DNA of 64,000 bases from Pyrenopolyporus hunteri (taxonomy: Eukaryota; Ascomycota; Sordariomycetes; Xylariales; Hypoxylaceae): positions 1,860,001 through 1,924,000 of the forward strand of contig CADCXC010000005.1 of NCBI GenBank assembly GCA_902806595.1, written 5' to 3'. The position numbers were made by a program, and so were the translations under genes. The number at the start of each line of letters is the position of its first letter. The first letter of the stretch is position 1. The notes beneath the pieces were generated by a model. That model was not told the DNA's origin and did no database searches. It was given only the letters and a program-made list of their open reading frames with translations. Of the stretch, positions 23,464 through 32,938 are shown piece by piece.

Positions 23464-25128
23464 ATGGACATCACAAAGCTTATCTTCAGGGACCAGATAA
23501 TAGGTAGGTTTCTCCTCGAATCGCCTCTAGCTCCCCACACAGGTCTTTGCTGACCCACTTGTGCAGATAACTGCGAGTTCTTCACGACCAGATACGATGT
23601 GGTTACGGTAATTACCGTCAAGGTTCCCGTAGGAGGCTATAAAGCGTTCGCGATACGGTCCAACGGGAAGTCCCGCGACGCCCTTCTGTCTTCGAAGATT
23701 TGTGACACCCCCATTGATGCTCTCGAATCGCTGCATAATAAATCGTGTGAAGCAACCCAGCAGTACATCAACACCAACGGGTTCTCTTATCCTCCAGACC
23801 TCAAGAGGGCTAAGCTTGACGAGAGCGAGGATGAGGATGAGGATAGGGACAAGAACGACAGCGACGATGACGACGCAGCATCCATCGTCTCCGGACGTTC
23901 GACATCCTCAACCGTCGCCCTGTCTTACTGGGGCAGCTCGGACGATGAGGCGGCGATGACACCCGCCTCGTCCGCTAACCCCCATGCACGCCACCGTGAG
24001 AACAAGAACCACGAGAAAGGCTGTAATATCATGATTAAACGCCGTTGCAAGCCGGCTGCGGGAGAGAAGAAGGCTCGGATACACCCGGTATCTTTAGCCA
24101 CCTTCGGGCACGATGACTCCGGCGATGAGCGATTGGCCCAGCCGCTCCGCCCTACTCTCAAACACACCAACCCCGTGCGGCCGTCTTGCGCAGCCAACGC
24201 TCCCCACCGCCCGCCCCAACTTCACCCTGGCTGGTCTGGCCCACCCCCGCCTCCGTCTTCGACCCGCAACGTGCCTATACCACCCGTCCAGGCCAACCCC
24301 CAAAGCATCGCGGACTACGGCCCGTCCGGGGTCTTCCAGATGCCTCCGCCGCCACCACACGCGAATTCCGTCCCTCCACCAGCGGCGTCCAACCCGCCCC
24401 CGCCGATCCGCATCCTGAGGAGCAGCGCCTCCTCGCTACACCACAAGGCTAGCGCGCCCGTCCTCGGCTCAGCAACGTACGCCACAACTATTAAGCAGCA
24501 GCAGCAGCCACCACCACCTCCACCGCCGACGACTCTGCATCCCCCCACCAACGCCAACGTCTACGCCGCCACGAACGGGAACGCGAATGCGAACGCAAAC
24601 CCGAACGCCAACAGCGCCGGCGTCAACCCTCCGCGGGCCCCGGTCTACGAGAACCCGCGGCTCTACGACGTGCGGCTGACGATCCGGTGGCTGGGCCGCG
24701 GCGAGCAGCGCGTGCTCGAGAGCTGCCGGGCCAGCGTGCGCGCGCTGCAGGAGATGGCGGTGGCGTACGTGCGGACGCACGGCGCGGCGTGGGAGAGGGG
24801 GGTGAATAACGCCGCCACTACTACCAGCACCACTAACACCATTTCCAATACCGCTGCGAGTACCGCGAATACCACGTTCCCCTCCTCCGACCTGCACCGC
24901 CGCCGGAGTAGCAGCGACGGGAACGGAAGCGGAGGCAACGGCAACGGCAACGGGCCCTGGCTCCTGCGTGCGTGCGTCCGCCGCGCGGTGTTCGCCCCGG
25001 GCGAGTCGTACGATATGAGCGCGTACCGCGGCGACGACCTCACGCGCATGTTCCACACCCTGGCGAATGGGAGGATCCCCGGGTTCGAGGTGGAGGTGGA
25101 GGATGTGCCGCCGCCGTTTCCGCAGTAG
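23464..25128 (+). CDS. Uncharacterised low-complexity protein with conserved-looking ends
   Basis: I do not recognise the family. Exon 1 is 23464-23503 and exon 2 is 23567-25128, giving 533 aa; an ATG at 23401 is in frame with no stop between and could add 21 residues. The N-terminal about 90 residues (MDITKLIFRDQIIDNCEFFT, then RYDVVTVITVKVPVGGYKAF) look folded. An acidic run (DESEDEDEDRD, DDDD) follows, then a long Pro/Gln/Asn-rich section with QQQQPPPPPP and NANANPNANS. The C-terminal block has RLYDVRLTIRWLGRGEQRVL and ACVRRAVFAPGESYDMSAYR, separated by a Thr/Asn/Gly-rich spacer. The 3' two thirds is much more GC-rich than exon 1. The 63 bp intron is supported by GT/AG ends and by the frame. 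There is no signal peptide or membrane span. Confidence 0.72.
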
Positions 25129-25155
25129 TGAAAGAGATATTATGATGTTATCATT

Positions 25156-25190
25156 ATGATATGATATGATATGATATGGTATGAGATGAG
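25156..25190. repeat. Pentanucleotide microsatellite (ATGAT)n
   Basis: Seven 5 bp units, four exact ATGAT followed by ATGGT and two ATGAG, starting 27 bp after the stop codon of the low-complexity gene and so probably within its 3' UTR. Confidence 0.9.
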
Positions 25191-26362
25191 AGAAGATATT
25201 CTCCGCGGGTTTTCCCCCTAGGTATAGTCGTGGCTGTACGATTATTCTTTCTTGCTTGATGGTTAGGCAGATGTTATTATCCCATCGCCCGAAGTATGTA
25301 CCATTACCACTGCTACTATCCTCGGGACGTCTATCCCAGTACACGAGTCGGATTAGATAAAAGCGCTTCAGAGCTTCGATGGTTTTCTTTCTCTTTGACT
25401 CCCCTTTCTTCTCTTCGAGTTTCGTCTCTTGTTTTCATACCTAGGTACTTTGGCTAGATTGCGGTGAGCCGGGAGACGCTGGGCTATGTATGTGGAAGAT
25501 GCTGTGCGCAGGGAGAGGTAAGGGTAAGGGCGGTAAGTGGCGAGGATGAGGATTAGATTGTTGGCGTGTGTAATCTCTTTTTCCTATTCTCAACCTTGTC
25601 GTTTCTAGGTGTGTATGTACCTACTACTATCTCTGCTAGCCGGCTGGCACGTTGTACAGGTAGACTTTACAAAGCCTTGCTGCGCTCCGTTTGAATATTC
25701 GGAGGAATAGACACTATACGTTGTCTTACCACATAATATTGCGTTTGGCTCACAATTCTCCAGGCTAGTAAGCAAGTGCTATGTTGTCAGCCAGACAGAT
25801 GTAGGCATGTTTAACGCATATACAACACACAAAGGCTATAAAAGTCTAATACGCTCCTGGGCTTTATAGTTTCCTACTCGGTTATATCAGAGTCTATACT
25901 AGTAATATATCCCCCGATTATCTAATGTAAAACTCCCATATAACTATATATACTCCCTACGGAAATTTAGTCCCTATCGACTCGTGTACTTAACATATAG
26001 CCCGCTATGTCTCACAATTGATCGACAAGGTATCTACAGCCTTTAGAAATAGTCAGATTTCGAGTTGCTGCGCTTACGATCACCCCCGATTATTACTTCC
26101 CCCGGTCCCTTGGCGCATAGCAGCGTCCGAAACTGTTGTACAAATACCACGACGAGAGGCATTTAATCTGATAAGTGACGGCGACTGGTTTCCTCCGATG
26201 CGGCGTTTAGTCGACTAGCTCCGAAAAATCCTTCCTATATGAAAGAAGGACGCCCTCGCGATGCCGAAAGTAATCCATTGCCGCATACCTACCTACCTAG
26301 GTACTTATTCATTCGGCTTCTCTACAATACCGAGATAATATAGTCCGGAACAAGAGTACGAC
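25191..26362. other. Intergenic with a TA-rich patch
   Basis: No gene is seen. Between about 25800 and 26030 the DNA becomes rich in TpA steps (CTATAAAAGTCTAATACG, TATACTAGTAATATATCC, ATAACTATATATACTCC), the composition left by repeat-induced point mutation in old repeats. No terminal repeats or coding remnants could be made out. A CCTACCTACCTAGGTACT element lies at 26288-26305, about 60 bp before the next start. Confidence 0.4.
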
Positions 26363-26992
26363 ATGTCGGCTTCACCATACCCAACGAAGGCGCAAATTCG
26401 CGAGATGATTGAGCCTTTCGCCAGGGGCGACGTAGCGGGCTTCTTCGAGCACGTCGCCGACGACGTGGACTGGTTCGTCACGGGGACGAGCATCCTGTCG
26501 GGTCGCTATAACAAGGCGACCTTTCTGAACGAATGCATGCCGCGAGTGAACGGCGCGCTGGACGGGCCCGTCAAACTCCGCGTCACCAGCGTCATCGGCG
26601 GTGAATTCGAGGAATGGGCTGTGGTCGAATTGGCTGGGGACGGGAAGTGCAAGAATGGTGAGTTTTATTTTAGTAGCAGGGTTCACCCCTTACTCTCTTT
26701 CCTAGGTATCACAATCGGAAAACGCCACTTCTCCAGTTCTTCAGATTCCCGCCAACCATTCGGATAGCGGCCATATGCGGGCTTACGCTTGGAGTTGTGT
26801 TGCACGACATACATATCCGTCAGATTCCGTTCAAAGCAGACTGCTCACATTCCCACTTACCTAGGCATGCTGTATCGAAACACATACTCCTGGTCGACGC
26901 GGTGGAAGGATGGGAAGATCGTCGCTGTTCGCGAGTATCTCGACGATTTGCTGTTGAACCGTGCCATCTTGGAGAATCAGACTACATCTTGA
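26363..26992 (+). CDS. SnoaL-like (NTF2-fold) protein
   Basis: Two exons, 26363-26657 and 26865-26992, give 140 aa. The pattern is that of the SnoaL-like/NTF2 fold: an N-terminal helix (TKAQIREMIEPFARGDVAGFFEHV), the strand motif DDVDWFVTGTS with 'LSGRYNKATFLNECMPRV', then VTSVIGGEFEEWAVVELAGDG, and after the join KNGMLYRNTYSWSTRWKDGKIVAVREYLDD. The join between G and MLYRNTYSW recreates the usual '(N)G..Y.N.Y.W..R...GKI..VR.Y.D' signature and is the reason for accepting a 207 bp intron; without splicing the frame stops at 26767. The fold hosts enzymes (polyketide cyclases, isomerases, dehydratases) and non-enzymes, so the substrate cannot be told. There is no polyketide synthase nearby. Confidence 0.82.
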
Positions 26993-27723
26993 TTAAGTAC
27001 AAGAGCGAAGTGTGAGACTGCGTGGTTTTCTCTGCATAGGAGCTGAAATCGGCGATATGTATGGGCTTGGATTATATGTATACGAAGAGTCGAATACGGC
27101 AACTATATGCAATAAATCTCACCCTGATTGGTCAATGGTGAAATCCTTCTCTGTAACTGGCCAAGAGCCGACGCCTCCAATTATAAATTTGCCGGTCGGG
27201 AAGCCCAAGGTGACCCCCAGGACGCTTCGTGCTGACCCTCTCTCCGCCATCCCGATTCATCTCCGAGTACGTTTGCCTATAGTACGTTCTACGTAGGTAG
27301 ACAATCACATCTGCCGCTCCTGTGCGACGCCAGCGTTGGTGCCGCCTCGAGGCTATCGGCTATATCGACCCGGTGTGCCTCCATGCAGGGGATCTCCAAG
27401 CCCCAAGATATCACGAAGCACGCCATCACGTAGATAACACGCGTACGTAAGAGGGCGCTGCGATCGACGGGGAAACCCTCTTCGGAGACCGATGCTCAGT
27501 GCCGTAGGCTGTAATTCCTCCCAGTATTCCCCTCGCGTCCCTTGCGAGTGGCCTCCTCCCATATAAAGACGTATAGCCCTCGTCCCACCCAGTCGAAGGT
27601 CGCCAGCTATACATACCTACCTGTATATATATAATATCGTACAGATACCTATATATTAAGCAGCTCGCAACCAAGCAACCAACCAATACCGCACCGTCAA
27701 CCAAATTAAACCCTAAGCCAAGT
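26993..27723. other. Intergenic, upstream region of the GFA-family gene
   Basis: 731 bp. No gene is seen; short open frames lack support. TACCTACCTGTATATATATAATATCG at about 27615-27640 includes a TATATATATA run about 90 bp before the next start, a plausible TATA element. Confidence 0.4.
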
Positions 27724-28287
27724 ATGGTCTCCCTCCACCCCCTCCTCGACAACGGCCTCACCAAAGGCGACCCGAACCACGGCGGCGGCGTGCTGCGGTG
27801 CCTCTGCGCCACGGACCCCGTGGAGGTGACGCTGGGCTCGAACGTGGCGCACAACCACGCGTGCGGGTGCTCCAAGTGCTGGAAGCCGGCGGGGGCGCTC
27901 TTCAGCGTCGTCGGGGTGGTGCCGCGGGAGAAGCTCGCGGTGACGGCGAACGCGTCGAAGCTGCGGGTCGTCGACGCCGGCGCCGCCATCCGCCGGCACG
28001 CGTGCGCCGGCTGCGGCGCCCACATGTACGGCCGCATCGAGACGGACCACCCCTTCCGCGGGCTCGACTTCGTCCACCCGGAGCTGAGCCCCGCGCCCGG
28101 CTGGCAGGAGCCGCAGTTCGCCGCCTTCGTCAGCAGCGTCATCGAGCAGGGCTTCGACCCCGCGGGGATGGCGGAGCTCAGGCAGAGGCTGCGCGCGATC
28201 GGCCTGGAGACGTACGATTGCCTCTCCCCGCCGCTGATGGACCTTATCGCGACGTATACGGCGAAGAAGTCGGGCGCGCTGAAATGA
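27724..28287 (+). CDS. GFA-family protein (glutathione-dependent formaldehyde-activating type)
   Basis: A single exon of 187 aa. The cysteine pattern of the Gfa family is complete: Cys26 and Cys28 (CLC), Cys47, Cys49 and Cys52 (CGCSKC), and Cys94 and Cys97 (CAGC), expected to hold zinc in a Mss4-like fold. Gfa from Paracoccus was reported to speed formation of S-hydroxymethylglutathione from formaldehyde and glutathione; most fungal members are annotated by similarity only, so the reaction here is not certain. The gene is extremely GC-rich, especially at third positions, unlike the SnoaL-like gene 0.7 kb upstream. As a side effect there are long open frames in other frames (27798-28316 plus, 27426-28412 minus), which I take as shadows. 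Confidence 0.88.
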   Translation: MVSLHPLLDNGLTKGDPNHGGGVLRCLCATDPVEVTLGSNVAHNHACGCSKCWKPAGALFSVVGVVPREKLAVTANASKLRVVDAGAAIRRHACAGCGAHMYGRIETDHPFRGLDFVHPELSPAPGWQEPQFAAFVSSVIEQGFDPAGMAELRQRLRAIGLETYDCLSPPLMDLIATYTAKKSGALK

Positions 28288-29096
28288 GAGGATGGGTGAT
28301 GGTGATGGTGGTCTAGGAGGAGAAGGGGAAGAAGAAGGGAATAGGGGTTAGGGAGGAGGGTGCATGTGTAAGGTAGCTGAGGATGGAAACTTATCCATCT
28401 TGTTGGATGCACTTGCTATTTCGTGGGTGAGGAGATACGATGGTTGTGTGTATGTGAAGACAGGCGTGCAAAAAGGAGATATATGTACTATGCCGTGACA
28501 TAGGCGAGAAGTGTAGCCATATATACCTACATCAGTCCATGAGTTGTCCGACGTCTGCTGTCCATCAAGGTGTCCATCCAGGGTGCTGTCAGTATTAGTG
28601 TCCAGGGCCCTATCACTGACCTATCATCTGTATTCCATACCGGCACGTCCACCCATTGGCTAGAAGGTGGTTGCATGGTGTCGGGACCTGGGATCAATGA
28701 TGATAGTAACCTTTACGTATCATTATTTTAGTTGGTATTCTTGTTCGGGCTTATAAGCCTGCCTTCTCTTTCCATTTTATTTATACTCATATACTATATA
28801 ATTATTACCTTGTCGTAATCATAGCACCGGAGCGTACTCTCATCTGGCCCTTATGGTTTCTGTGCATCTCAAAAGTAAGCGGCCGACATTCTTGCCGCTA
28901 TAGACGGAAAGTAGCTGTAGAAGCGTATTCTAAATGTTTTCTGTATACGACGGCACTTCCTGGGCAAGAGACGAGAATGACGAATGAAACTCCTTGAATA
29001 TCGAAACTAGTAATTATCAATCATACCGCTAGTCTTTAATTCCGCACCAATCGCTATGTTCATAAAAAAGAGTGGTAAAGGGAAAAGTAAAAGGTC
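28288..29096. other. Intergenic 0.8 kb
   Basis: 3' flank of the GFA gene, purine-rich just after the stop (GGTGATGGTGATGGTGG, then GGAGGAGAAGGGGAAGAAG at about 28316-28335), then unremarkable AT-rich DNA. No gene is seen. Confidence 0.4.
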
Positions 29097-29102
29097 AAAA
29101 AA
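29097..29102 (-). terminator. RNA polymerase III terminator of tRNA-Leu
   Basis: A run of six T on the minus strand, 14 bp after the 3' end of the tRNA gene. This is the expected position and form of a Pol III stop signal. Confidence 0.8.
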
Positions 29103-29115
29103 TAGAAACTCATAA

Positions 29116-29214
29116 TGACAAGAGTGGGACTTGAACCCACGCGGATTGCTCCATGAGGATGTAGGTGTTAAGGTGACCTTAACCTCACGCCATAACCAAC
29201 TCGGCCATCTTGCC
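29116..29214 (-). tRNA. tRNA-Leu(AAG), with intron
   Basis: 99 bp on the minus strand. The acceptor stem GGCAAGA pairs with TCTTGTC (one G-T pair), and the D arm is GCC...GGC. The anticodon stem TGAGG / CCTCA pairs only if an intron of about 17 nt (29176-29160) right after the base following the anticodon is removed. The loop then reads TTAAGGT, anticodon AAG, decoding CUU/CUC. A long variable arm (GGAGCAATCC) is typical of Leu. The T arm is GTGGG-TTCAAGT-CCCAC, followed by discriminator A. The A box (TGGCCGAGTTGG) and B box (GGTTCAAGTCC) fit Pol III promoters. The exact intron edge may shift by one or two bases. Confidence 0.95.
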
Positions 29215-29714
29215 TTAATAGGAAATAAGATAGTTAAGGTATATGAGGAGTATCAAAAGCCAGATAAGATAACAAAAGGACGGAGGCTAACTGTATGCAC
29301 TGTGGAATCGACGGTAGGCAAAGCAATAGAAAAACTATAACAGGTACGTACCTACCTAGTATATCATTATTCGGGCGATTTATTTGATATCCTAAGGACC
29401 GGCGGTATCTAACCCATTGAAGCCGGTAGAATAAGTGCACTTCGGGTTTCCAAAGTTGGGACGTAGAGAACTATTGTATTGCTCCGTCTCGTGTTCGATA
29501 AACGCATCAAAAATGGGATCGTATCTATTTACGAGTCTAGGTCGGTAGGTGTACCACCTTGTCGTTGAGATCTAGTCATTCAGATAAATAACTGTCCTAG
29601 GCGGGGGGTAGTCCAAAGCCTGAGTGAGTCTATCGCCTACAACGCCGCCCAAATGCCGTGATGCTATCAACTCCCCGAAGCCCCTGACAGAAGGCCCCCT
29701 TCACATCTAAGCGC
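29215..29714. other. Intergenic, upstream of tRNA-Leu and 3' flank of PIK1
   Basis: 500 bp. GGTACGTACCTACCTAG at about 29342-29358 is one of the recurrent CCTA elements. No gene is seen. Confidence 0.4.
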
Positions 29715-32700
29715 TTAATATATACCTTGCGTGCGGTATTGGAATGTATCATAACTATGGGGCGTTAGCAGGAGACTAGATGTGTGGTTTTAGGGGACGG
29801 AAGTGAACGTACAGTCGTGTGTAGTAACTACCGAGAGACTTCGCGATGAGATCGGTCTCCACAAAGCTCTCGGCTTCGTCGGCGCTTAGATGCAGCTGAA
29901 AGCGTTGTTTTAACGTTGCCGTTGCTTGAGTCACCCCGGCCGCGTAACAGGGCATTTTCGAGTCCAGTCCCATCATCCTGACTAGATCGATGATGTTGTC
30001 TGCTGATCGACGCAAAGCTGCAAACAGTAAATTAGCGACTGGACGTCCTCTAGATAACCAACCTTCTGCCTTCACGAAACTCACCTTGGAAAGCTTGTTT
30101 GCATAATGTCTTAAAGTCCTCAAAATCGGGGGAATCAACCCCACCCAACACATCCACGTATTCCTGAGTCAGCTTGAAAGGAGCAGCTTCAAATCCAACG
30201 GAACCGGGCGAGTTTGATAGCATAAATCCAAAATCGATGTGAATGATATGCCCTTCGTTGTCGATGAGCACGTTGCCGTTGTGCCGGTCCTTCAACTGTA
30301 ATATATACGAGATGATGCTGTATGCTGCGAGAGAACGTTTAAAGGCATCTACGGCTGCTTTATACGGCTCACTCCCTGGCTTACCGAATGTCTTAACCCA
30401 GTGGTCTTTTAGCGTGGCAAACCGGCGCCTGGGATTAACCCCCGACTCGATTGACGCCAAGGTTAGGCTTCGTTTGAGCGAGTGTAGGGAGACGCCGTTT
30501 GTAATGGTTTCGATGAGGCCTGAGGACTCGCCGGTGACCAAGATTCGCATGAGCTTCACCCACACGGGCACGCCAGCATCAACCCAAATCCTATGGCAAA
30601 CCTGAATGAGCTGGCACGCAAACGCTTCTTGTCGGAGATCGGCTCCCGTTTTGATGATGACGCTGACCAAGTCCCAATTTTTCATCCATCCATACGGCGA
30701 TGTTTTTCGTATGCGTTCCCTCTTTACGTTCCACGCTTCCCCGAACACGGCGGCGCTCGGATCATCACGGTCGCCTTTCCTCTGTACCCCGCCCGTCATC
30801 GCGTCGTTCTCCATCCGAGCAGCGCCGGCGTTTGAGTTGCTAGATGGGTCAAGATCCTCTTCCAATTCAGTACCTTCAGGCGTCGAGGATGCCGCTGCCG
30901 CACTAGCTTTCGCCATGATTAAATCGAAAGTGGGACCTTGGCCGTCGTCGAGATCAAAACTCTGTTCCTCGAGGCTCTGCATGCTCGCGATGATTTTAGA
31001 TCTAATGGCTGCAACCTCCTGTCGCGGCCGCTTACCGCTCGTAGCGTCAAGCTGGGCCAGCATCTGCGAAGCCGTCCTCATATGTGTCGCTAGAGCCGAG
31101 AAGTCGGGTTGCTCGCCGGATGTGTTGCGTTGAGTCGGTAACGTCACCCTTCTGAGTGGACCAGGACTACTCGACCTCGACGTTGACGCCGCCGACGTGC
31201 GTGGTGGGGTTAGGTCCGCCGTAGACACGGCTGTGGTGCCGTTGGCGGTATTCTTGCGATGGACGGGTTGCTTTCCATTTCTTTTGGTCATGGACTCGTC
31301 ATCGTCATAAGGTTTAAGCATTGGTGAAGTTCCCAGGTCGCCCGACGTCGGCTCAAAGACACTATCAACCTTCTCCACCACAGGTTCGGATACCCGCTCG
31401 TTAACGGGCGTCTTTTGCGCATCCGAAAGATCGAAGAGACGTTTGCGAGTGCCTTGTTCGGCTAAGAGGTTACTAAGTAGTCTCTGGTTCTCGCCGGAAT
31501 TGGGGTCGAAAGTAAAATCGTCGCGAAGAATTTCGATCATGAGCAAATATGGCACCTTTTCCGCGCTATTAAGAACGGTGGCCTCAGCAGGATTAACCCT
31601 GACGATGCGATGGTGACGACTCTTTGCGGGTGATCCGTCTACTAAAGTCGGCGGACATATGATGGGTATATCCAGTTCAGCTGGCAGGTCTCTAGCAATT
31701 AGTGCAAGCTCGGCGCGCAAAGCACTAAGGCGGGCCGGCTTTGGTACTATGACTAGTCGATTCGATATGTCCTCGAGCGCGGCCAAGAACGCTGTTTGGC
31801 AATGAAAATAATTCTGTCGGAGCAATTTCACCTTCTGGGCCGTTGTCATCTCCGCCAGGCTTGCGCTGGTCTTCAAATGGTGAGAATGTCTGCGCGAAAT
31901 TGTGTCGATCGGACGTGGTAGGCCAGCTGATAGTGGAGTTATGGGCCGGGTCATTACCCTCGGCGACCTTACCTCGGGAAGAGGAAGGGAAGAAGAGCTT
32001 AGGCGAGCATCCAATAATTTGCTGTCGATATAGGCCGGACGCCGCGATTCGGTTGTAGCATCCCCGCTAGCTTCAGGACCCGCGGATATAGGGGTAGCGA
32101 TATGCGGTGGCTGTTTCGGGGACGAGATAGCTTGCTTGGAATCAGGCACGCTTCCCACTCGGGCTAGATCACGGGGCCGTCGTGACCTTGTTGAGGTCCC
32201 GGTGACGGTCTTACTCCTGGTCACCTTAGACATCTGAGTTGGCTGACTTGGCTGGCTTGGCTGGCTCGTGTCCGATATGACGAGGGTCGACGGGTGGGAT
32301 TTCCTCGCCTGTGCGACAGCTAGTGGGCCGGCCCATTGTGGAAGCGTCGGGAGGCCGATGCTAGCCAGAACAAAACTCGCGAGCACCGTGACAGGTAGTA
32401 TATTCTCCTTTATCTTCTCGTGTCTAACACTGTCCGAAAGCCCAAACACAATATGTTGTACCTTATTATAAACCCTCCGACATGTCTGGAAGGCCTGCAA
32501 CTGCGGCGTCGAAGAGAGGTCGTGGAGGTATGTTTGGAAGAGCCAAAACGTCTATAAAGCATTATTCAGCAAGCGGTTCTCTCAAGACGGGGTTCGGCGT
32601 AGGTGCGGACCAGTAGAGCTGCTGTAACAGATTCTTCGCAGAGATCGAGCAGGAACTCCTCCAGGGCCATAGACTCATTATCGACGCTTATTATAAGGTG

Positions 32701-32938
32701 GCACAGCTGGGGCAGGAAGAATTCGATGTCCTCGTAGGGGAACTGGCGGAGCTTGGAGCATAAAACATAGTGGATTCCGACATGGTCTGCATATCGACTG
32801 TACAAACTGGGTCAAAGAGCTGGCGCAGCAACGAGGGTGGGAGAGGGGATTCGCCTACGCTAGATAGGAAACGGAGAGGAAAGGGTTCTGGTTGAAGACG
32901 TCACTCTGAATAAGTCGCTGGAGTAGATGCCACGACAT
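29715..32938 (-). CDS. PIK1: Phosphatidylinositol 4-kinase Pik1 (PI4K beta type)
   Basis: Makes phosphatidylinositol 4-phosphate at the Golgi, needed for secretion. Five exons: 32938-32859, 32806-32611, 32551-30085, 30017-29813 and 29754-29715, giving 995 aa. The N-terminal lipid kinase unique domain (ADHVGIHYVLCSKLRQFPYED, LFQTYLHDLSSTPQLQAFQT) marks Pik1 rather than Stt4. A disordered Ser/Thr-rich middle follows. The kinase domain is C-terminal: GADLRQEAFACQLI, the catalytic loop DRHNGNVLI with Asp847, and DFGF with Asp865. The last exon is only 40 bp and supplies the ending YDTFQYRTQGIY, which fits the family and confirms the split. Intron 2 has a weak GTCCGC donor. The total frame sums exactly to 996 codons including stop. 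Confidence 0.95.

Noticed and set aside
24469..25344. 291 aa open frame antisense to the low-complexity gene
   Set aside because: Its Arg/Ala/Val/His-rich composition follows from high GC in the sense gene; no domain or splice support.
26658..26767. Unspliced end of the SnoaL-like frame
   Set aside because: Reading into the intron loses the conserved YRNTYSW..R...GKI signature, which is found downstream in the correct phase after splicing.
27798..28316. 172 aa frame overlapping the GFA gene on the same strand
   Set aside because: Arg/Gly/Ala-rich +1 shadow without domain features.
27426..28412. 328 aa open frame antisense to the GFA-family gene
   Set aside because: A shadow of GC-rich coding DNA; the sense frame has the full zinc-cysteine pattern.
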